From Pseudomonadota bacterium (GTDB lineage: Bacteria; Pseudomonadota; Gammaproteobacteria; Steroidobacterales; Steroidobacteraceae): DNA of 64,000 nt. Under the pieces are notes generated by a model. The model did no database searches. It saw only the letters and a list, made by a program, of their open reading frames with translations, and was not told the DNA's origin. Shown here in pieces: positions 47,504 through 57,117 of the stretch (positions are counted from its first letter, which is position 1; each line of letters opens with the position of its first letter). Both the position numbers and the translations under genes were made by a program. The stretch covers positions 1,550,001 through 1,614,000 of the forward strand of contig JBBCGI010000001.1 in assembly GCA_037200975.1 (NCBI GenBank). The letters are read 5' to 3'.

Positions 47504-48517
47504 TCAGGAGGCTTTCGACCAGGCGATCGTGGTGTCCAGCATGCGATTCGAGAAGCCCCACTCGTTGTCGTACCAGGAGCACACCTTGACCAACGTGCCT
47601 TCGGTGACGCGCGTGAGCGTGGAATCGTAGGTCGACGAAGCCGGATCGTGGTTGTAGTCGATGGAGACGAGCTGCTTGTCGGTGTAAGCGAGCACGCCCT
47701 TCATGGCGCCGTCGGCCGCTTCCTTCACGAACTTGTTGATCTCCTCGACAGTCGTGGCGCGTTTGGCGACGAACGTGAGGTCGACCAGCGACACGTTGAT
47801 CGTCGGGATGCGGATCGCGAAGCCGTCGAGCTTGCCCTTGAGTTCCGGCAGCACGAGACCCACGGCCGCGGCCGCGCCGGTTTTCGCCGGGATCATCGAC
47901 ATCGTGGCGGAGCGCGCACGGCGGATGTCCTCGTGATAGACGTCGGTGAGGCGCTGATCGTTCGTGTACGCGTGGATCGTGGTCATCAGACCGCTGACGA
48001 TGCCGATCTTGTCGTTCAACACCTTCGCGAGCGGCGCGAGGCAGTTCGTGGTGCACGACGCGTTGGAGATCACGGTGTGTTCTTTCTTGAGCACGTTGTG
48101 GTTCACGCCATAGACGACCGTGGCATCCACGTCCTTGCCGCCCGGGGCCGAGATCACGACCTTCTTCGCGCCGCCGGCCAGGTGTTTGCCCGCATCCGCC
48201 TTGGTGGTGAAGAAGCCGGTGCTCTCGAACACGTATTCCGCTCCGACCGAGGCCCAGTCGATCTTCGCCGGGTCGCGCTGCGCGAACACCTTGATCTTGT
48301 CGCCGTTGACGACGATGTGGTCGCCTTCGACGCTGACCGTGCCCGGGAACTTGTGGTGCGCGGTGTCGTACTGGGTGAGGTGCGCATTGGTCTGCGCGTC
48401 GCCGAGGTCGTTGACCGCGACGATCTGGATTTCGTTGGTGCGCTTCGTCTCGTAGAGCGCGCGCAGGATGTTGCGGCCGATACGTCCGTAACCGTTGATA
48501 CCTACTTTGATGGCCAT
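47504..48517 (-). CDS. gap: Glyceraldehyde-3-phosphate dehydrogenase
   Basis: 337 residues. N-terminal NAD-binding motif [16 protein letters not shown], catalytic cysteine in [13 protein letters not shown], and the C-terminal [13 protein letters not shown]. It oxidises glyceraldehyde 3-phosphate to 1,3-bisphosphoglycerate. Asp in VAVNDLGD at the end of the second strand suggests NAD+ preference. It lies 32 bases after tkt and ten before pgk in one transcription unit. It is GAPDH proper by the [10 protein letters not shown] and cysteine regions, not erythrose-4-phosphate dehydrogenase, though the two are close. Confidence 0.96.
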   Translation of the reverse strand: MAIKVGINGYGRIGRNILRALYETKRTNEIQIVAVNDLGDAQTNAHLTQYDTAHHKFPGTVSVEGDHIVVNGDKIKVFAQRDPAKIDWASVGAEYVFESTGFFTTKADAGKHLAGGAKKVVISAPGGKDVDATVVYGVNHNVLKKEHTVISNASCTTNCLAPLAKVLNDKIGIVSGLMTTIHAYTNDQRLTDVYHEDIRRARSATMSMIPAKTGAAAAVGLVLPELKGKLDGFAIRIPTINVSLVDLTFVAKRATTVEEINKFVKEAADGAMKGVLAYTDKQLVSIDYNHDPASSTYDSTLTRVTEGTLVKVCSWYDNEWGFSNRMLDTTIAWSKAS

Positions 48518-48549
48518 CTTCTCGATTCCTCTATTTCACTCTGTACGAA

Positions 48550-50568
48550 TTAGCCGAGCAGTTGCTCGAGGTGCGTCTTCACGTCGGCGGTGGTGAGGCC
48601 GAAATGCTTGAACAGGTCCGGGCCCTTGCCCGAAGCGCCAAAACTTTCGATGCCCATGACGCGACCGGCGCTGCCTACATAGCGCCACCACGACTGCGTC
48701 GCGCCCGCTTCGATCGCGAGCCTGCGGATGACCGAAGCCGGCAACACGCTTTCACGATACGGCGCGGGTTGCGCATCGAACGCCTCGCAGCAGGGCATGG
48801 AGACCAGCCGCACGCGGCGGCCCGCGGCCTGCAGTTCCTTCACCGCTTCAGCCGCAATGCCCACTTCCGAGCCGGTCGCGATGACGATGGCTTCGGGCGG
48901 TCCGTTGGAGTCGATGAGCACGTAGCCGCCCTTGCGCAGCGCCACCAGTTGCTCGGGCGTACGCGCGTTCTGCGGCAGCCCTTGGCGCGTGAAGACGAGC
49001 GCCGTCGGGCCCTTGGTGCGCTCGAGCGCCGCGACCCAGGACGCCGCGGATTCGACCGCATCGCAGGGACGCCACAGATGCAGGTTCGGCATCGCCCGCA
49101 ACGAGGCAAGATGCTCGACGGGCTGATGCGTCGGGCCGTCCTCGCCGAGACCGACGGAGTCGTGCGTGTAAACCAGCGTGGTCGGCGCGTGCATGATCGC
49201 CGCGACCCGCACCGCGTTGCGCGCGTAGTCAGAGAACACCAGGAACGTGCCGCCGTAGGGGCGGAAGCCGCCGTGCACGACCAGGCCGTTCATCATCGCG
49301 GTCATGCCGAACTCACGCACGCCGTAGGAGACGTAGTTGCCTTCCTTCGCGTTGTCCGGCGTGAGGTCGATCGAATCCTTGCGCTTCGTATTGACGGATC
49401 CCGTGAGGTCGGCCGAGCCGCCCAGCATCTCCGGCAACTTGGGGCCTAACACGTTGAGCGCGATCTGCGACGAGGCGCGCGTCGCCTGCGAACCGGTGAC
49501 CGCCGCGCCCGCGGTCATCGCCGCATGCGCGATCTCGGCCCAGTCGGCCGGCAGCTCGCCCTTCATGCGGCGTTCGAATTCGGCGCCTTCGGTGGGCAGC
49601 TCGCGTTTGTAGCGCCGCCATACGCGCGTCCATTTCTTTTCGGCCGCGGCGCCGGCTTCGCGGTGATCCCAGGCCTTCGCGACGTCTTCGGGAATGACGA
49701 ACGGCGGGGAATCCCAGCCGAGCGTCTTGCGGGCGAGCGCGACTTCATCCGGGCCGAGCGCCTCGCCGTGCGCGGACTTGGTGCCCTGCTTGTTAGGCGC
49801 GCCCCAGCCGATGATGGTCTTGCAGCAGATGAGCGACGGCTGATCCTTGCGGGCGCGCGCCTTTTTCAACGCGGCGGCGACAGCATCGGCGTCGTGGCCA
49901 TCGACGTTCTTCACGACGTGCCAGCCGTACGCTTCGAAGCGCTTCGGCGTGTCGTCGTTGAACCAGCCCACGACCTTGCCGTCGATGGAAATGCCGTTGT
50001 CGTCGTAGAACACGATCAGCTTGCCGAGTTTGTGTGTACCGGCGAGCGAGGCGACTTCGTGCGAGATGCCTTCCATCAGGCAGCCGTCGCCGACGAAGCA
50101 ATAGGTGTGGTGATCGACGATCGTCAGGCCTTCGCGGTTGTATTTCGCGGCTAACAACTTCTCGGCGAGCGCCATGCCCACCGCGTTGCCGAAACCCTGG
50201 CCGAGCGGGCCGGTGGTGGTTTCGATGCCCATGTCGAGATCGCGCTCGGGATGGCCGGCGGTGCGGCTGCCGAGCTGGCGGAAATTCCTGAGCTCGTCGA
50301 TCGTGACCGGGTAGCCGGTCAGGTGCAGCAGCGAATACAGCAGCATCGAGCCGTGGCCGTTCGAGAGCACGAAGCGGTCGCGGTTCCACCAGCGCGGATT
50401 GCCGGGGTTGTGCTTGAGCACGTCGCGCCACAGCACCTCGGCAATATCGGCCATGCCCATGGGGGCGCCGGGGTGGCCCGAATTTGCGGCCTGGACGGCG
50501 TCCATGGAGAGCGCACGGATCGCGTTGGCGAGAGTGCGGCGGGAGGGGGTGGGGGCTGGGGTGCTCAT
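48550..50568 (-). CDS. tkt: Transketolase
   Basis: 672 residues. ThDP- and substrate-binding blocks are [26 protein letters not shown], the ThDP motif [18 protein letters not shown] with distal Asn in [10 protein letters not shown], and [15 protein letters not shown]. It links glycolysis to the pentose phosphate pathway. I chose the ATG at 50568 ([11 protein letters not shown]) because it precedes the conserved [22 protein letters not shown]; the upstream open frame lies within a repeat element. No good Shine-Dalgarno is seen. It is the first gene of the tkt-gap-pgk unit. Confidence 0.96.
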   Translation of the reverse strand: MSTPAPTPSRRTLANAIRALSMDAVQAANSGHPGAPMGMADIAEVLWRDVLKHNPGNPRWWNRDRFVLSNGHGSMLLYSLLHLTGYPVTIDELRNFRQLGSRTAGHPERDLDMGIETTTGPLGQGFGNAVGMALAEKLLAAKYNREGLTIVDHHTYCFVGDGCLMEGISHEVASLAGTHKLGKLIVFYDDNGISIDGKVVGWFNDDTPKRFEAYGWHVVKNVDGHDADAVAAALKKARARKDQPSLICCKTIIGWGAPNKQGTKSAHGEALGPDEVALARKTLGWDSPPFVIPEDVAKAWDHREAGAAAEKKWTRVWRRYKRELPTEGAEFERRMKGELPADWAEIAHAAMTAGAAVTGSQATRASSQIALNVLGPKLPEMLGGSADLTGSVNTKRKDSIDLTPDNAKEGNYVSYGVREFGMTAMMNGLVVHGGFRPYGGTFLVFSDYARNAVRVAAIMHAPTTLVYTHDSVGLGEDGPTHQPVEHLASLRAMPNLHLWRPCDAVESAASWVAALERTKGPTALVFTRQGLPQNARTPEQLVALRKGGYVLIDSNGPPEAIVIATGSEVGIAAEAVKELQAAGRRVRLVSMPCCEAFDAQPAPYRESVLPASVIRRLAIEAGATQSWWRYVGSAGRVMGIESFGASGKGPDLFKHFGLTTADVKTHLEQLLG

Positions 50569-50618
50569 AAAGGGCGCGCATTGTCCGATAGGGGGGAGCC
50601 GGGGGCAACCGGAAGCGC

Positions 50619-50859
50619 TGGAAAGATGACGTTCGCCGGGCGGGATTCGATCCTCCGCCTGCGCGCGGGGAGAGCGCGCTTGAAAAATTGTCCGGGAGGA
50701 CAATTTTTCGCGTTCCCTCGCCGGAAGCTATGCGGAGGCTACGTGAGCAGAATTAGCAAGTTTCAGAGGCATTACGGCTCCGCATCACGCTTCCGACTCG
50801 GCGCTCTCCACGCGCGCAGGCGGAGGATCGAATCCCGCCCGGCGAACGCCATCTTTCCA
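50619..50859. repeat. 241-bp element with 59-bp inverted termini and nested hairpins
   Basis: The gene-free stretch between tkt and the methyltransferase gene is mostly filled by this element. Its ends (50619-50677 and 50801-50859) are inverted copies differing at two of 59 positions. Inside lie a perfect hairpin (50683-50708) and a second inverted pair (50722-50737 with 50778-50795). No transposase or clear target duplication is seen. The structure resembles a MITE or a large REP-type palindrome. Confidence 0.8.
50683..50708. terminator. Hairpin AAAAATTGTCC/GGACAATTTTT inside the element
   Basis: A perfect 11-pair stem with loop GGGA and A/T-runs at its base, terminator-like on both strands. 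It lies inside the 241-bp element, upstream of tkt and 227 bases beyond the stop of the methyltransferase gene on the same strand. Confidence 0.6.
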
Positions 50860-50934
50860 CCACCGTCCGCGGTCCCCGGATTCCTCCTGACCGGCCCCAC
50901 GTGGCTCTCAGAATCCCAGCACCGCGTCCCCTCA

Positions 50935-51645
50935 TCAGGCTCTTTCGGCGAGGACGATCCACTTGTCGGAGAGGAGTGGAGTCGAGACACGGATGACTTT
51001 GCGGATCGCGAAGCCGGCGTCGGTGAACTCCTGGTCCAGCTCTTTGCGGGAGACGCGCGACAGGGGCGTGCGGCCGAGGCCGAGACGGCCGAAGGTGTGG
51101 GTGAGCACGTAGCGGAAGGTGTAGCAGTGGCGGTAGTCGACGATGACCCAGCGGCGCGAGACGCGGCCGAACTCGCGCAGCATGCGCACGCGTGTGGCGG
51201 GGTCGACGTGCATCATGAAACGGATGCTGACGACGCAATCGAGCGAGTCGTTGCGCAACGGCAGCGCCTCGGCGTTGGCCTGCACGTAACCGCGAATCGA
51301 CGGCAGCTCGGCTTTCGCGGTGACGGAGGCGGCCTTCTGCAGCATCTCGAGCGAGATATCGCTACCAATGATCTCGAATCCTTCGCGCGCGAGGCCGCCG
51401 GTGAAACGGCCGGTGCCGCAGGGTAGATCGAGAATCGTGCGGACACCGGTGGCTTCGCGCAGCGCGGCGCGGATCGCCGCCCATTTGCGCGCATTACGCT
51501 TCTGGCGTTCGGGGCTGCTGAAGCGATGGAAGTCATAGTCTTCCGCGACCTGGGAGCTGCGATAGAACTCGCGCTTGTAGTCGTAGCCGTCTTCCCGCGG
51601 GCGGCTCGGATCAGTCTTGCCCGGTCTCTTCATGTTGGCTGACAC
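50935..51645 (-). CDS. Class I SAM-dependent methyltransferase, substrate unknown
   Basis: 236 residues with the Rossmann SAM motif TILDLPCGTGRFTGGLA (about 70-86), an acidic second strand (EIIGSDISLEML) and a motif-4-like segment (SLDCVVSIRFMMHV). The N-terminal YKREFYRSSQVAEDYDFHRFSSPERQKRN resembles small-molecule or quinone/lipid methyltransferases of this class. A GTG at 51645 has GGAG six bases upstream. No partner gene points to a substrate; the next gene upstream diverges. Confidence 0.75.
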   Translation of the reverse strand: MSANMKRPGKTDPSRPREDGYDYKREFYRSSQVAEDYDFHRFSSPERQKRNARKWAAIRAALREATGVRTILDLPCGTGRFTGGLAREGFEIIGSDISLEMLQKAASVTAKAELPSIRGYVQANAEALPLRNDSLDCVVSIRFMMHVDPATRVRMLREFGRVSRRWVIVDYRHCYTFRYVLTHTFGRLGLGRTPLSRVSRKELDQEFTDAGFAIRKVIRVSTPLLSDKWIVLAERA

Positions 51646-51877
51646 TTTGCTCTCCCTCTTCGGGCACGCAAGCGTTCATGCGAGGTCCAATATTTCATGT
51701 GCGATTTACCAATGTTCGTGAGGCCGAAAACACCTTCGGAAAGTCGCTATATACCGACGCGGCTTCACATTTTTCCGGCGGTAGTTTGCGACCTGGTTCA
51801 CCACGTTACAGAGCCATGAAGCATGTCGTGACGTACATCACCGGCCCACTCCCGCCATGTTTGTAGAGTCCGAATGA

Positions 51878-52645
51878 ATGAGTGCGATAAGAGTCATCCA
51901 GTTCACGGACCCACATCTGTTCGGTGACACGACCGCGTCCCTGCGCGGCGTGAATCCCTACGAAACCCTCGAGCGCACCTTGTCGGATGCGTCGGGCCAT
52001 CTTGCCATTTGTGACGCCATCCTGGTGACCGGCGATCTGGTGCAGGACGATGCGGGCGGCTACGAACACTTCCGCCGCCTGTTCGCGCGCTTCGGCAAAC
52101 CCGTACTTTGCATTCCCGGCAACCACGATTTCGTTCCCCAGATGCGCGCCGCGCTCGCGGGCCGCCCGTTCGAGCTCGACGGCCCCGCCGACATCGGCGC
52201 CTGGCGCATCGTGATGCTCGACAGTGTCGTGGCCAACCAGGCCGGCGGCAACCTCAGCGTCGAAATGCTGACCAAACTCGACGAGGACCTCGGCCGCGCC
52301 CGCCAGCGTCATGCGCTGGTGTGCCTGCATCATCATCCGGTCGCGATGCACAGCCGCTGGCTCGACAATGTCGGGCTCGCGAACGCCAATGAATTCTGGT
52401 CGGTGATCGACAGCCATCCGCAGGTCAAGGCGGTGGCGTGGGGCCACGTGCACCAGAATTTCGAAGGCACGCGCCGCGGCGTGCGGCTGCTGGCGACGCC
52501 TTCGACCTGCGCGCAGTTCCAGCCGCGCTCGGACCAATTCGTGATCGACAACCAGCCGCCAGCGTATCGCCTGCTGACCCTGCATTCCAACGGCGCCATC
52601 GATACTGGCGTGCACTTCCTGACTGCCGCAGAATCCGCGGCATGA
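51878..52645 (+). CDS. cpdA: CpdA-type 3',5'-cyclic-AMP phosphodiesterase
   Basis: A 255-residue calcineurin-like metallophosphoesterase. Metal ligands are in FTDPHL (Asp11, His13), TGDLVQDD (Asp53), PGNHDF (Asn82, His83), LHHHPV and GHVH. The class III cAMP phosphodiesterase pattern and length match CpdA. Related metallophosphoesterases may act on other cyclic nucleotides. It overlaps the following gene by four bases (ATGA). Confidence 0.85.
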   Translation: MSAIRVIQFTDPHLFGDTTASLRGVNPYETLERTLSDASGHLAICDAILVTGDLVQDDAGGYEHFRRLFARFGKPVLCIPGNHDFVPQMRAALAGRPFELDGPADIGAWRIVMLDSVVANQAGGNLSVEMLTKLDEDLGRARQRHALVCLHHHPVAMHSRWLDNVGLANANEFWSVIDSHPQVKAVAWGHVHQNFEGTRRGVRLLATPSTCAQFQPRSDQFVIDNQPPAYRLLTLHSNGAIDTGVHFLTAAESAA

Positions 52646-53559
52646 TTTTCCGTGAATCTTTCCGGCGAGGCCTCGCCCGCGGCCTCGCGGGCTGGCTGTT
52701 GTTCGTTGCCGGCTCAGGACTCGCGCAGGCGCGCGACGAGAGCTCGGTGTGGTCGATCAAGGGCGCGCACAACACGGTTTATCTGGCGGGCTCGGTGCAC
52801 GCCCTGCCGCCGGAACACGCCGGATTCTCGCCGCAGCTCGAGCGCGCCTACGCCGCCTCGAAAGTCATCGTGATGGAAGTCGATCTCGACGACCTCGATC
52901 CGCTCGAGGCCGTGCAGTTCGTCACCTCGAACGGCACCTTGCCCGCCGATCAGGATCTGGAAGGCGTCATGGGTGCGGAGCGTTACGCGCCAGTGGCGAA
53001 GCTGGCCGCGTCGCTCGATCTGCCCGAGCTCGTGATTGCGCGGCTGGAGCCGTGGGCCGCGGCCATGGTGCTCACGCAGTTCGCGCTGGTGAAGTCCGGC
53101 TTCGACCCGCAGCTCGGAATCGACATGCAGCTCACCGAACGCGCGCGGACGGACGGCAAACGCATCGACGGCCTCGAGACCGTGATCGACCAGCTGAGCA
53201 TCTTCGATTCGCGCAGCCTCGAGGAACAGAGCAAGTTCCTGGTCGATTCCGCCAACGATGTGCCGAAGATGCACGAAGACCTCGACCGCCTGGTCAGCGC
53301 CTGGCGCAGCGGCGACATGCGCGGCCTGGAGAAGGAATTCATCAAGGAGCGCGCGCAGGCGCCGGCGCTCTACGACGAGTTGTTAGGCAAGCGCAACCGC
53401 AAGTGGCTGCCGCACATCGAGGCGCTGCTCGACGAAGACCAGGATTACCTGGTGGTGGTGGGCACGCTGCATTTCGTGGGCCGCGACGGCCTGCTCGAGC
53501 TGCTCACGCGCGCCGGCCACAAGCCGTTGCCGCTGCCCGCGGCTCCCGGCTCCCGCTGA
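52642..53559 (+). CDS. TraB/GumN (PrgY-like) family protein, exported
   Basis: 305 residues: a signal peptide (about 1-31) followed by the TraB/GumN domain. Signature elements are the paired glycine-histidine motifs VYLAGSVHALP near the start and VVVGTLHFVGRDGLLELL near the end, which may bind metal for peptidase-like activity. The family includes pheromone-processing TraB/PrgY and eukaryotic Tiki proteases; the role in Gram-negative bacteria is unclear. It is co-translated with cpdA and followed after ten bases by a CPBP protease gene. Confidence 0.85.
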   Translation: MIFRESFRRGLARGLAGWLLFVAGSGLAQARDESSVWSIKGAHNTVYLAGSVHALPPEHAGFSPQLERAYAASKVIVMEVDLDDLDPLEAVQFVTSNGTLPADQDLEGVMGAERYAPVAKLAASLDLPELVIARLEPWAAAMVLTQFALVKSGFDPQLGIDMQLTERARTDGKRIDGLETVIDQLSIFDSRSLEEQSKFLVDSANDVPKMHEDLDRLVSAWRSGDMRGLEKEFIKERAQAPALYDELLGKRNRKWLPHIEALLDEDQDYLVVVGTLHFVGRDGLLELLTRAGHKPLPLPAAPGSR

Positions 53560-53569
53560 TCGCCAGCAC

Positions 53570-54463
53570 GTGCGCAGCTTCGCGATCTTTCTCGGGCTGA
53601 TCGCGCTGGCACTGGCGGGCATCGCGTTCCTCGCCTACCCCGTGTGGCTGATGTTGCCGGCCGATGCCGGCTTCAAGTTTCATCGCGTCGCGAGCCGCGT
53701 CGCGATGCTCACGTTCCTGGTCGGGTTCATCCTCGTCGCGCGCCGGCTCAAGGTCGCCGATCGCGTGAGCCTGGGGTTCGCACTGCCCGCGGGCGCATTT
53801 TTCCGCGAGGCCGCGAAGGGCTGGCTGCTCGGCGTGGTGCTGATGGCGCCGGTGGTCGCCACCATGGTGTTGCTCGACATGCGCATCTGGAAGCCGAGCG
53901 CATCGATCGACGCGTTGTCGCTGGTGAAGCTGGTCGCGCTCGGCATCGTTTCCGGCGTCGCCGTGGCGCTGATCGAAGAAGTTTTCATGCGCGGCGTCAT
54001 GCATTCGGCGATCGCGCGCGAATCGGGTACTGCGGCCGCGATCGTGCTGGTGTCCCTGGTGTATGCCGCCACGCATTTCTTCTCGCGCGTGCGTATTCCT
54101 TCGGAGCAGGTGAATTCGGGCAGCGGCATCGACATGCTGGCGGGAGTACTCGCCCAGCCGGTGCCCATACTGGACGCCTTCCTGTGCCTGACGGCGGTGG
54201 GCGTGTTGTTAGGCATGGTACGCGCGCTGACCGGCAACATCGCCGCCTGCGTAGGCCTGCATGCCGGATGGGTCGCGGTCATCCTCATCGTGCGCGGCAG
54301 CTCGGTGCGCAACCCCGAAGGACCCGCGACCTGGATGCTGAGCGACTACGACGGATTCATCGGCTGGATGGTGCTGGCGTGGATCGTGGTGATCGGATTC
54401 GCGCTGTATCGCTGGTATGGACGTAAGTCGGTGCCGGGCAAGTCGGTGCCGGGTCGGACTTAG
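53570..54463 (+). CDS. CPBP-family intramembrane protease (CAAX/Abi type); C-terminal tail encoded by a repeat
   Basis: 297 residues with about eight membrane helices. Active-site motifs are EEVFMRG (Glu136, Glu137, Arg141), ATHFF (His169) and a later HAGW. Members cut membrane proteins or process bacteriocins. The GTG start at 53570 lies ten bases after the previous stop. The last 12 residues (KSVPGKSVPGRT) and the stop codon are encoded by the left arm of the palindrome at 54422-54539, so the original C terminus was probably changed by the repeat. Confidence 0.86.
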   Translation: MRSFAIFLGLIALALAGIAFLAYPVWLMLPADAGFKFHRVASRVAMLTFLVGFILVARRLKVADRVSLGFALPAGAFFREAAKGWLLGVVLMAPVVATMVLLDMRIWKPSASIDALSLVKLVALGIVSGVAVALIEEVFMRGVMHSAIARESGTAAAIVLVSLVYAATHFFSRVRIPSEQVNSGSGIDMLAGVLAQPVPILDAFLCLTAVGVLLGMVRALTGNIAACVGLHAGWVAVILIVRGSSVRNPEGPATWMLSDYDGFIGWMVLAWIVVIGFALYRWYGRKSVPGKSVPGRT

Positions 54464-54539
54464 GCGCCACGCCACGATGGTGCAGGCGTCACCTCGCCTA
54501 AGTCCGACCCGGCACCGACTTGCCCGGCACCGACTTACG
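54422..54539. repeat. REP-like palindrome with perfect 45-bp arms
   Basis: Arms 54422-54466 and 54495-54539 are exact inverted copies around a 28-base loop. Each arm repeats AAGTCGGTGCCGGG twice. It lies between two convergent genes and contains both stop codons: TAG of the CPBP gene and TAA of the LON-domain gene. It would form a very stable hairpin in either transcript. Confidence 0.93.
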
Positions 54540-55119
54540 CCTCCGGGGCCAACGTCATCAACGCATCGAGGCGCGCGATCGGATCTTCCATCTCGAGCAG
54601 CGCCTGCTTGTCGTTGAGCTCGATCGGCAGCAGCTCCGCCAGCCGCGCGCTCACCCAGGCGGCATCCGCGAACTTCTTTTCGACGTGTTCATAATGTTCC
54701 GCCAGATCGTCGAGTGCGCGTCGTACCGCGGAGGCCAATCGCTCATAGTCCGGCGGCAGCGGCAATTCGGGTTCCGCTGCCAGCCATTGCACTTCGCCCA
54801 TGTTGAGCCCGTCCGCGGCGCGCCACACGCGCTGCACACGGAACTTGCGTTCCCCGACGCACGAAATGCCTAACAACCCGTCGGGCAAGGTGTGGAAGTC
54901 CGCGATGCGCGCGGTGCTGCCGACGGTCGCCGTGGTCGCCACCTCGCCAGCCTCATCACCTTGCTGGATCAGCACCACGCCGAACGGCTCGCCGGCGCGC
55001 ATGCAGCGGCGCACCATGTCGGTGTAGCGGGTTTCGAAGATGCGCAGCGGCAGCGGACCGCCGGGGAAGAGCACGGTATGCAGCGGAAACAGGGGGATGA
55101 CGCTGTTTTCCGCCGCCAC
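54535..55119 (-). CDS. LON substrate-binding-domain protein (PUA-like)
   Basis: 194 residues matching the N-terminal domain of Lon protease without AAA+ or protease parts: IPLFPLHTVLFPGGPLPLRIFETRY, MVRRCMRAGEPFGVVLI, and a C-terminal helical half. Such stand-alone proteins are common in proteobacteria, function unknown. The start is a GTG three bases after the mpl stop, without a clear Shine-Dalgarno, so translation probably depends on mpl. The last stop bases lie in the palindrome. Confidence 0.85.
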   Translation of the reverse strand: MAAENSVIPLFPLHTVLFPGGPLPLRIFETRYTDMVRRCMRAGEPFGVVLIQQGDEAGEVATTATVGSTARIADFHTLPDGLLGISCVGERKFRVQRVWRAADGLNMGEVQWLAAEPELPLPPDYERLASAVRRALDDLAEHYEHVEKKFADAAWVSARLAELLPIELNDKQALLEMEDPIARLDALMTLAPEA

Positions 55120-55122
55120 CTT

Positions 55123-56496
55123 CTACGGCCTCCCGGCCAGCGCCTCGAGTAGTTTGCCGTGCAGCCCGCCGAAGCCGCCGTTGCTCATGATGAGCATCTG
55201 GTCGCCGGGCGCCGCGCCGGCGGCGAGCCCCGCGACCAGTTCGTCGATCGACCGGGCGACCTTCCCCTTCGCGCCGAGAGTTGCCACGGCCGCCCCCGCG
55301 TCCCAGCCGAGATCGGGCGGCGCGAACATCCACACCGTGTCCGCCCCCGCCAGCGACGGCGCCAGCGTGTCGCGATGCACACCCATGCGCATGGTGGCCG
55401 AGCGCGGCTCGAGCACCGCGACGATGCGTTTGCGGCCGACCTTGCGGCGCAACCCGTCGATCGTCGAGGCAATGGCGGTCGGGTGGTGCGCGAAGTCGTC
55501 GTACACCGCGATCCCGTTCACTTCGCCGCGCAGCTCCATGCGGCGCTTCACGCCCTTGAATTCGCCCAGTGCCGCGATGGAACGCTCGACGCCGACGCCC
55601 GCGTGGCGCGCCGCGCCGATGGCGGCCAGCGCATTCTCGGCATTGTGTGCGCCTAACAATCCCCAGCGCACGGTCCCGAGCGGTGTGCCCCCCTCGCATA
55701 CCGCGAAGCTGGAAAAGTCTCCCCCCTCAGGTAGTTTGAGCGTCCAGTGCGCATCGGGCACGGCGGCTTTCGCGAAACCTTCGCGCGGCGTCCACGCACC
55801 CATAGCGAGCACGGCCTTAAGGTTCGGATCGGTGGCGTTCCAGAGAATGCGGCCCGAGCCCGGCACCGTGCGCACCAGGTGATGGAACTGCTTCTGGATC
55901 GCGCCGAGATTCTCGTAGATGTCGGCGTGATCGAATTCGAGGTTGTTCAGGATCAGCGTGCGCGAGCGGTAGTGCACGAACTTGGCGCGTTTGTCGAAGA
56001 ACGCGGTGTCGTATTCATCGGCCTCGATGACGAAGAACTTCCCGCCACCGAGCCGCGCGCTGACCGAAAAATTCCCCGGTACTCCGCCGATCAGGAATCC
56101 GGGCTCGAGGCCGGCGTGTTCGAGGATCCACGCCAGCATGCTCGAGGTGGTGGTCTTGCCATGCGTGCCGGACACGCCGAGCACGTGGACGTCGCGCAGC
56201 ACTTCGCGCGCCAGCCACTCCGGGCCCGAGGTGTAGGGAATGTTCGACTCGAGCAGCGCCTCGATCACCGGCATGCCGCGCGTCATGACGTTGCCGACCA
56301 CCACCACGTCCGGCCGCGGCGCGAGTTGCGCCGCCTCGAAGCCCTGCGTGAGCTCGATGCCGAGGGCTTCGAGCTGCGTGCTCATGGGTGGATAGACGTT
56401 CTTGTCGGAGCCCGTGACCTTGTGCCCGGCCGCCTTCGCGATGGCGGCGATGCCGCCCATGAACGTACCGCAGATGCCGAGAATGTGAACGTGCAT
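55123..56496 (-). CDS. mpl: Mpl, UDP-MurNAc:L-Ala-gamma-D-Glu-meso-DAP ligase
   Basis: A 457-residue Mur ligase for murein recycling: it attaches the recovered tripeptide directly to UDP-MurNAc. It has the MHVHILGICGTFMGGIA N terminus, P-loop GVSGTHGKTTTSSML, EADEYDTAFFDKRAKF, NLEFDHADIY, DDFAHHPTAI and the C-terminal IMSNGGFGGLHGKLL characteristic of Mpl rather than MurC. It agrees with the meso-DAP-type MurE in the dcw cluster. A membrane-protein gene lies 15 bases upstream. Confidence 0.96.
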   Translation of the reverse strand: MHVHILGICGTFMGGIAAIAKAAGHKVTGSDKNVYPPMSTQLEALGIELTQGFEAAQLAPRPDVVVVGNVMTRGMPVIEALLESNIPYTSGPEWLAREVLRDVHVLGVSGTHGKTTTSSMLAWILEHAGLEPGFLIGGVPGNFSVSARLGGGKFFVIEADEYDTAFFDKRAKFVHYRSRTLILNNLEFDHADIYENLGAIQKQFHHLVRTVPGSGRILWNATDPNLKAVLAMGAWTPREGFAKAAVPDAHWTLKLPEGGDFSSFAVCEGGTPLGTVRWGLLGAHNAENALAAIGAARHAGVGVERSIAALGEFKGVKRRMELRGEVNGIAVYDDFAHHPTAIASTIDGLRRKVGRKRIVAVLEPRSATMRMGVHRDTLAPSLAGADTVWMFAPPDLGWDAGAAVATLGAKGKVARSIDELVAGLAAGAAPGDQMLIMSNGGFGGLHGKLLEALAGRP

Positions 56497-56511
56497 GCCG
56501 GAATCCAGACG

Positions 56512-57072
56512 CTAGACGGGTTTCTGGGAATCGCCGAAGACGATCGCCAGGATGATCACCGGCACGAAATTCGCGCCGATCAGAAATAGAATCGCGCGCG
56601 GCCAGGTCCATTCGAACGCCGCACTCACGATGCGGACCAGGATGACGATCATCCAGATCATGATGAACGCGGACAGGAACCCCGCCAGCGCCGGGGGCTG
56701 CGCGGTCGACCCTTCCTTCATGTAGGGAAGCAGCGAGCCGATCACCGCCAGCGCCGGGATGAACAACATGCTGGTCGCGAATATCGCGGTCACCGTCTGC
56801 ACGAATCTCTCCGGCTTGCCGGCGAGCTGGAAGCCGATCCGGAACCACAACACCTCGAGCAGCGCGTTGGCCACGATCTGCACCGACCAGGCGCGTGGCG
56901 TCACTGGCAACGCCGGCAGGATGAACGCCTGGTAGGCAAGCGTGTAGAGCGCGACGTAGACCACGACGACGATGCCGAGCAGCGTGTTGGACGCCGGCAT
57001 GTTTTCCGGCCCGCGCCGCAGGAAGACGATGTCGACGACGACGCCGAACAATGCGCGCAGATTCGCAAGCAT
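56512..57072 (-). CDS. Five-helix membrane protein, possibly Yip1-like
   Basis: 186 residues from the ATG at 57072, with about five hydrophobic segments (GIVVVVYVALYTLAY, SMLFIPALAVIGSLL, AFIMIWMIVILVRIV, ILFLIGANFVPVIILAIVFG). The N-terminal amphipathic LFGVVVDIVFLRRGPENMPASN resembles Yip1-domain proteins, but the match is only by eye. It precedes mpl by 15 bases and diverges from rnd. No function is proposed. Confidence 0.6.
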   Translation of the reverse strand: MLANLRALFGVVVDIVFLRRGPENMPASNTLLGIVVVVYVALYTLAYQAFILPALPVTPRAWSVQIVANALLEVLWFRIGFQLAGKPERFVQTVTAIFATSMLFIPALAVIGSLLPYMKEGSTAQPPALAGFLSAFIMIWMIVILVRIVSAAFEWTWPRAILFLIGANFVPVIILAIVFGDSQKPV

Positions 57073-57117
57073 AATGCGGCCGGGATTGTACACGTCACCC
57101 GGAGCACGTTGCCCTTG

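Noticed and set aside
46565-48553. A 662-codon open frame antisense to pgk and gap
   Set aside because: It spans two conserved enzymes on the other strand and shows no recognisable motif.
50630-50850. tRNA-like T-arm sequence in the 241-bp element
   Set aside because: No acceptor, D or anticodon arm can be built around it, and the segment is part of an inverted repeat.
51678-51866. A 62-codon open frame between the methyltransferase gene and cpdA
   Set aside because: No Shine-Dalgarno, no family resemblance, and it lies in a probable promoter region.
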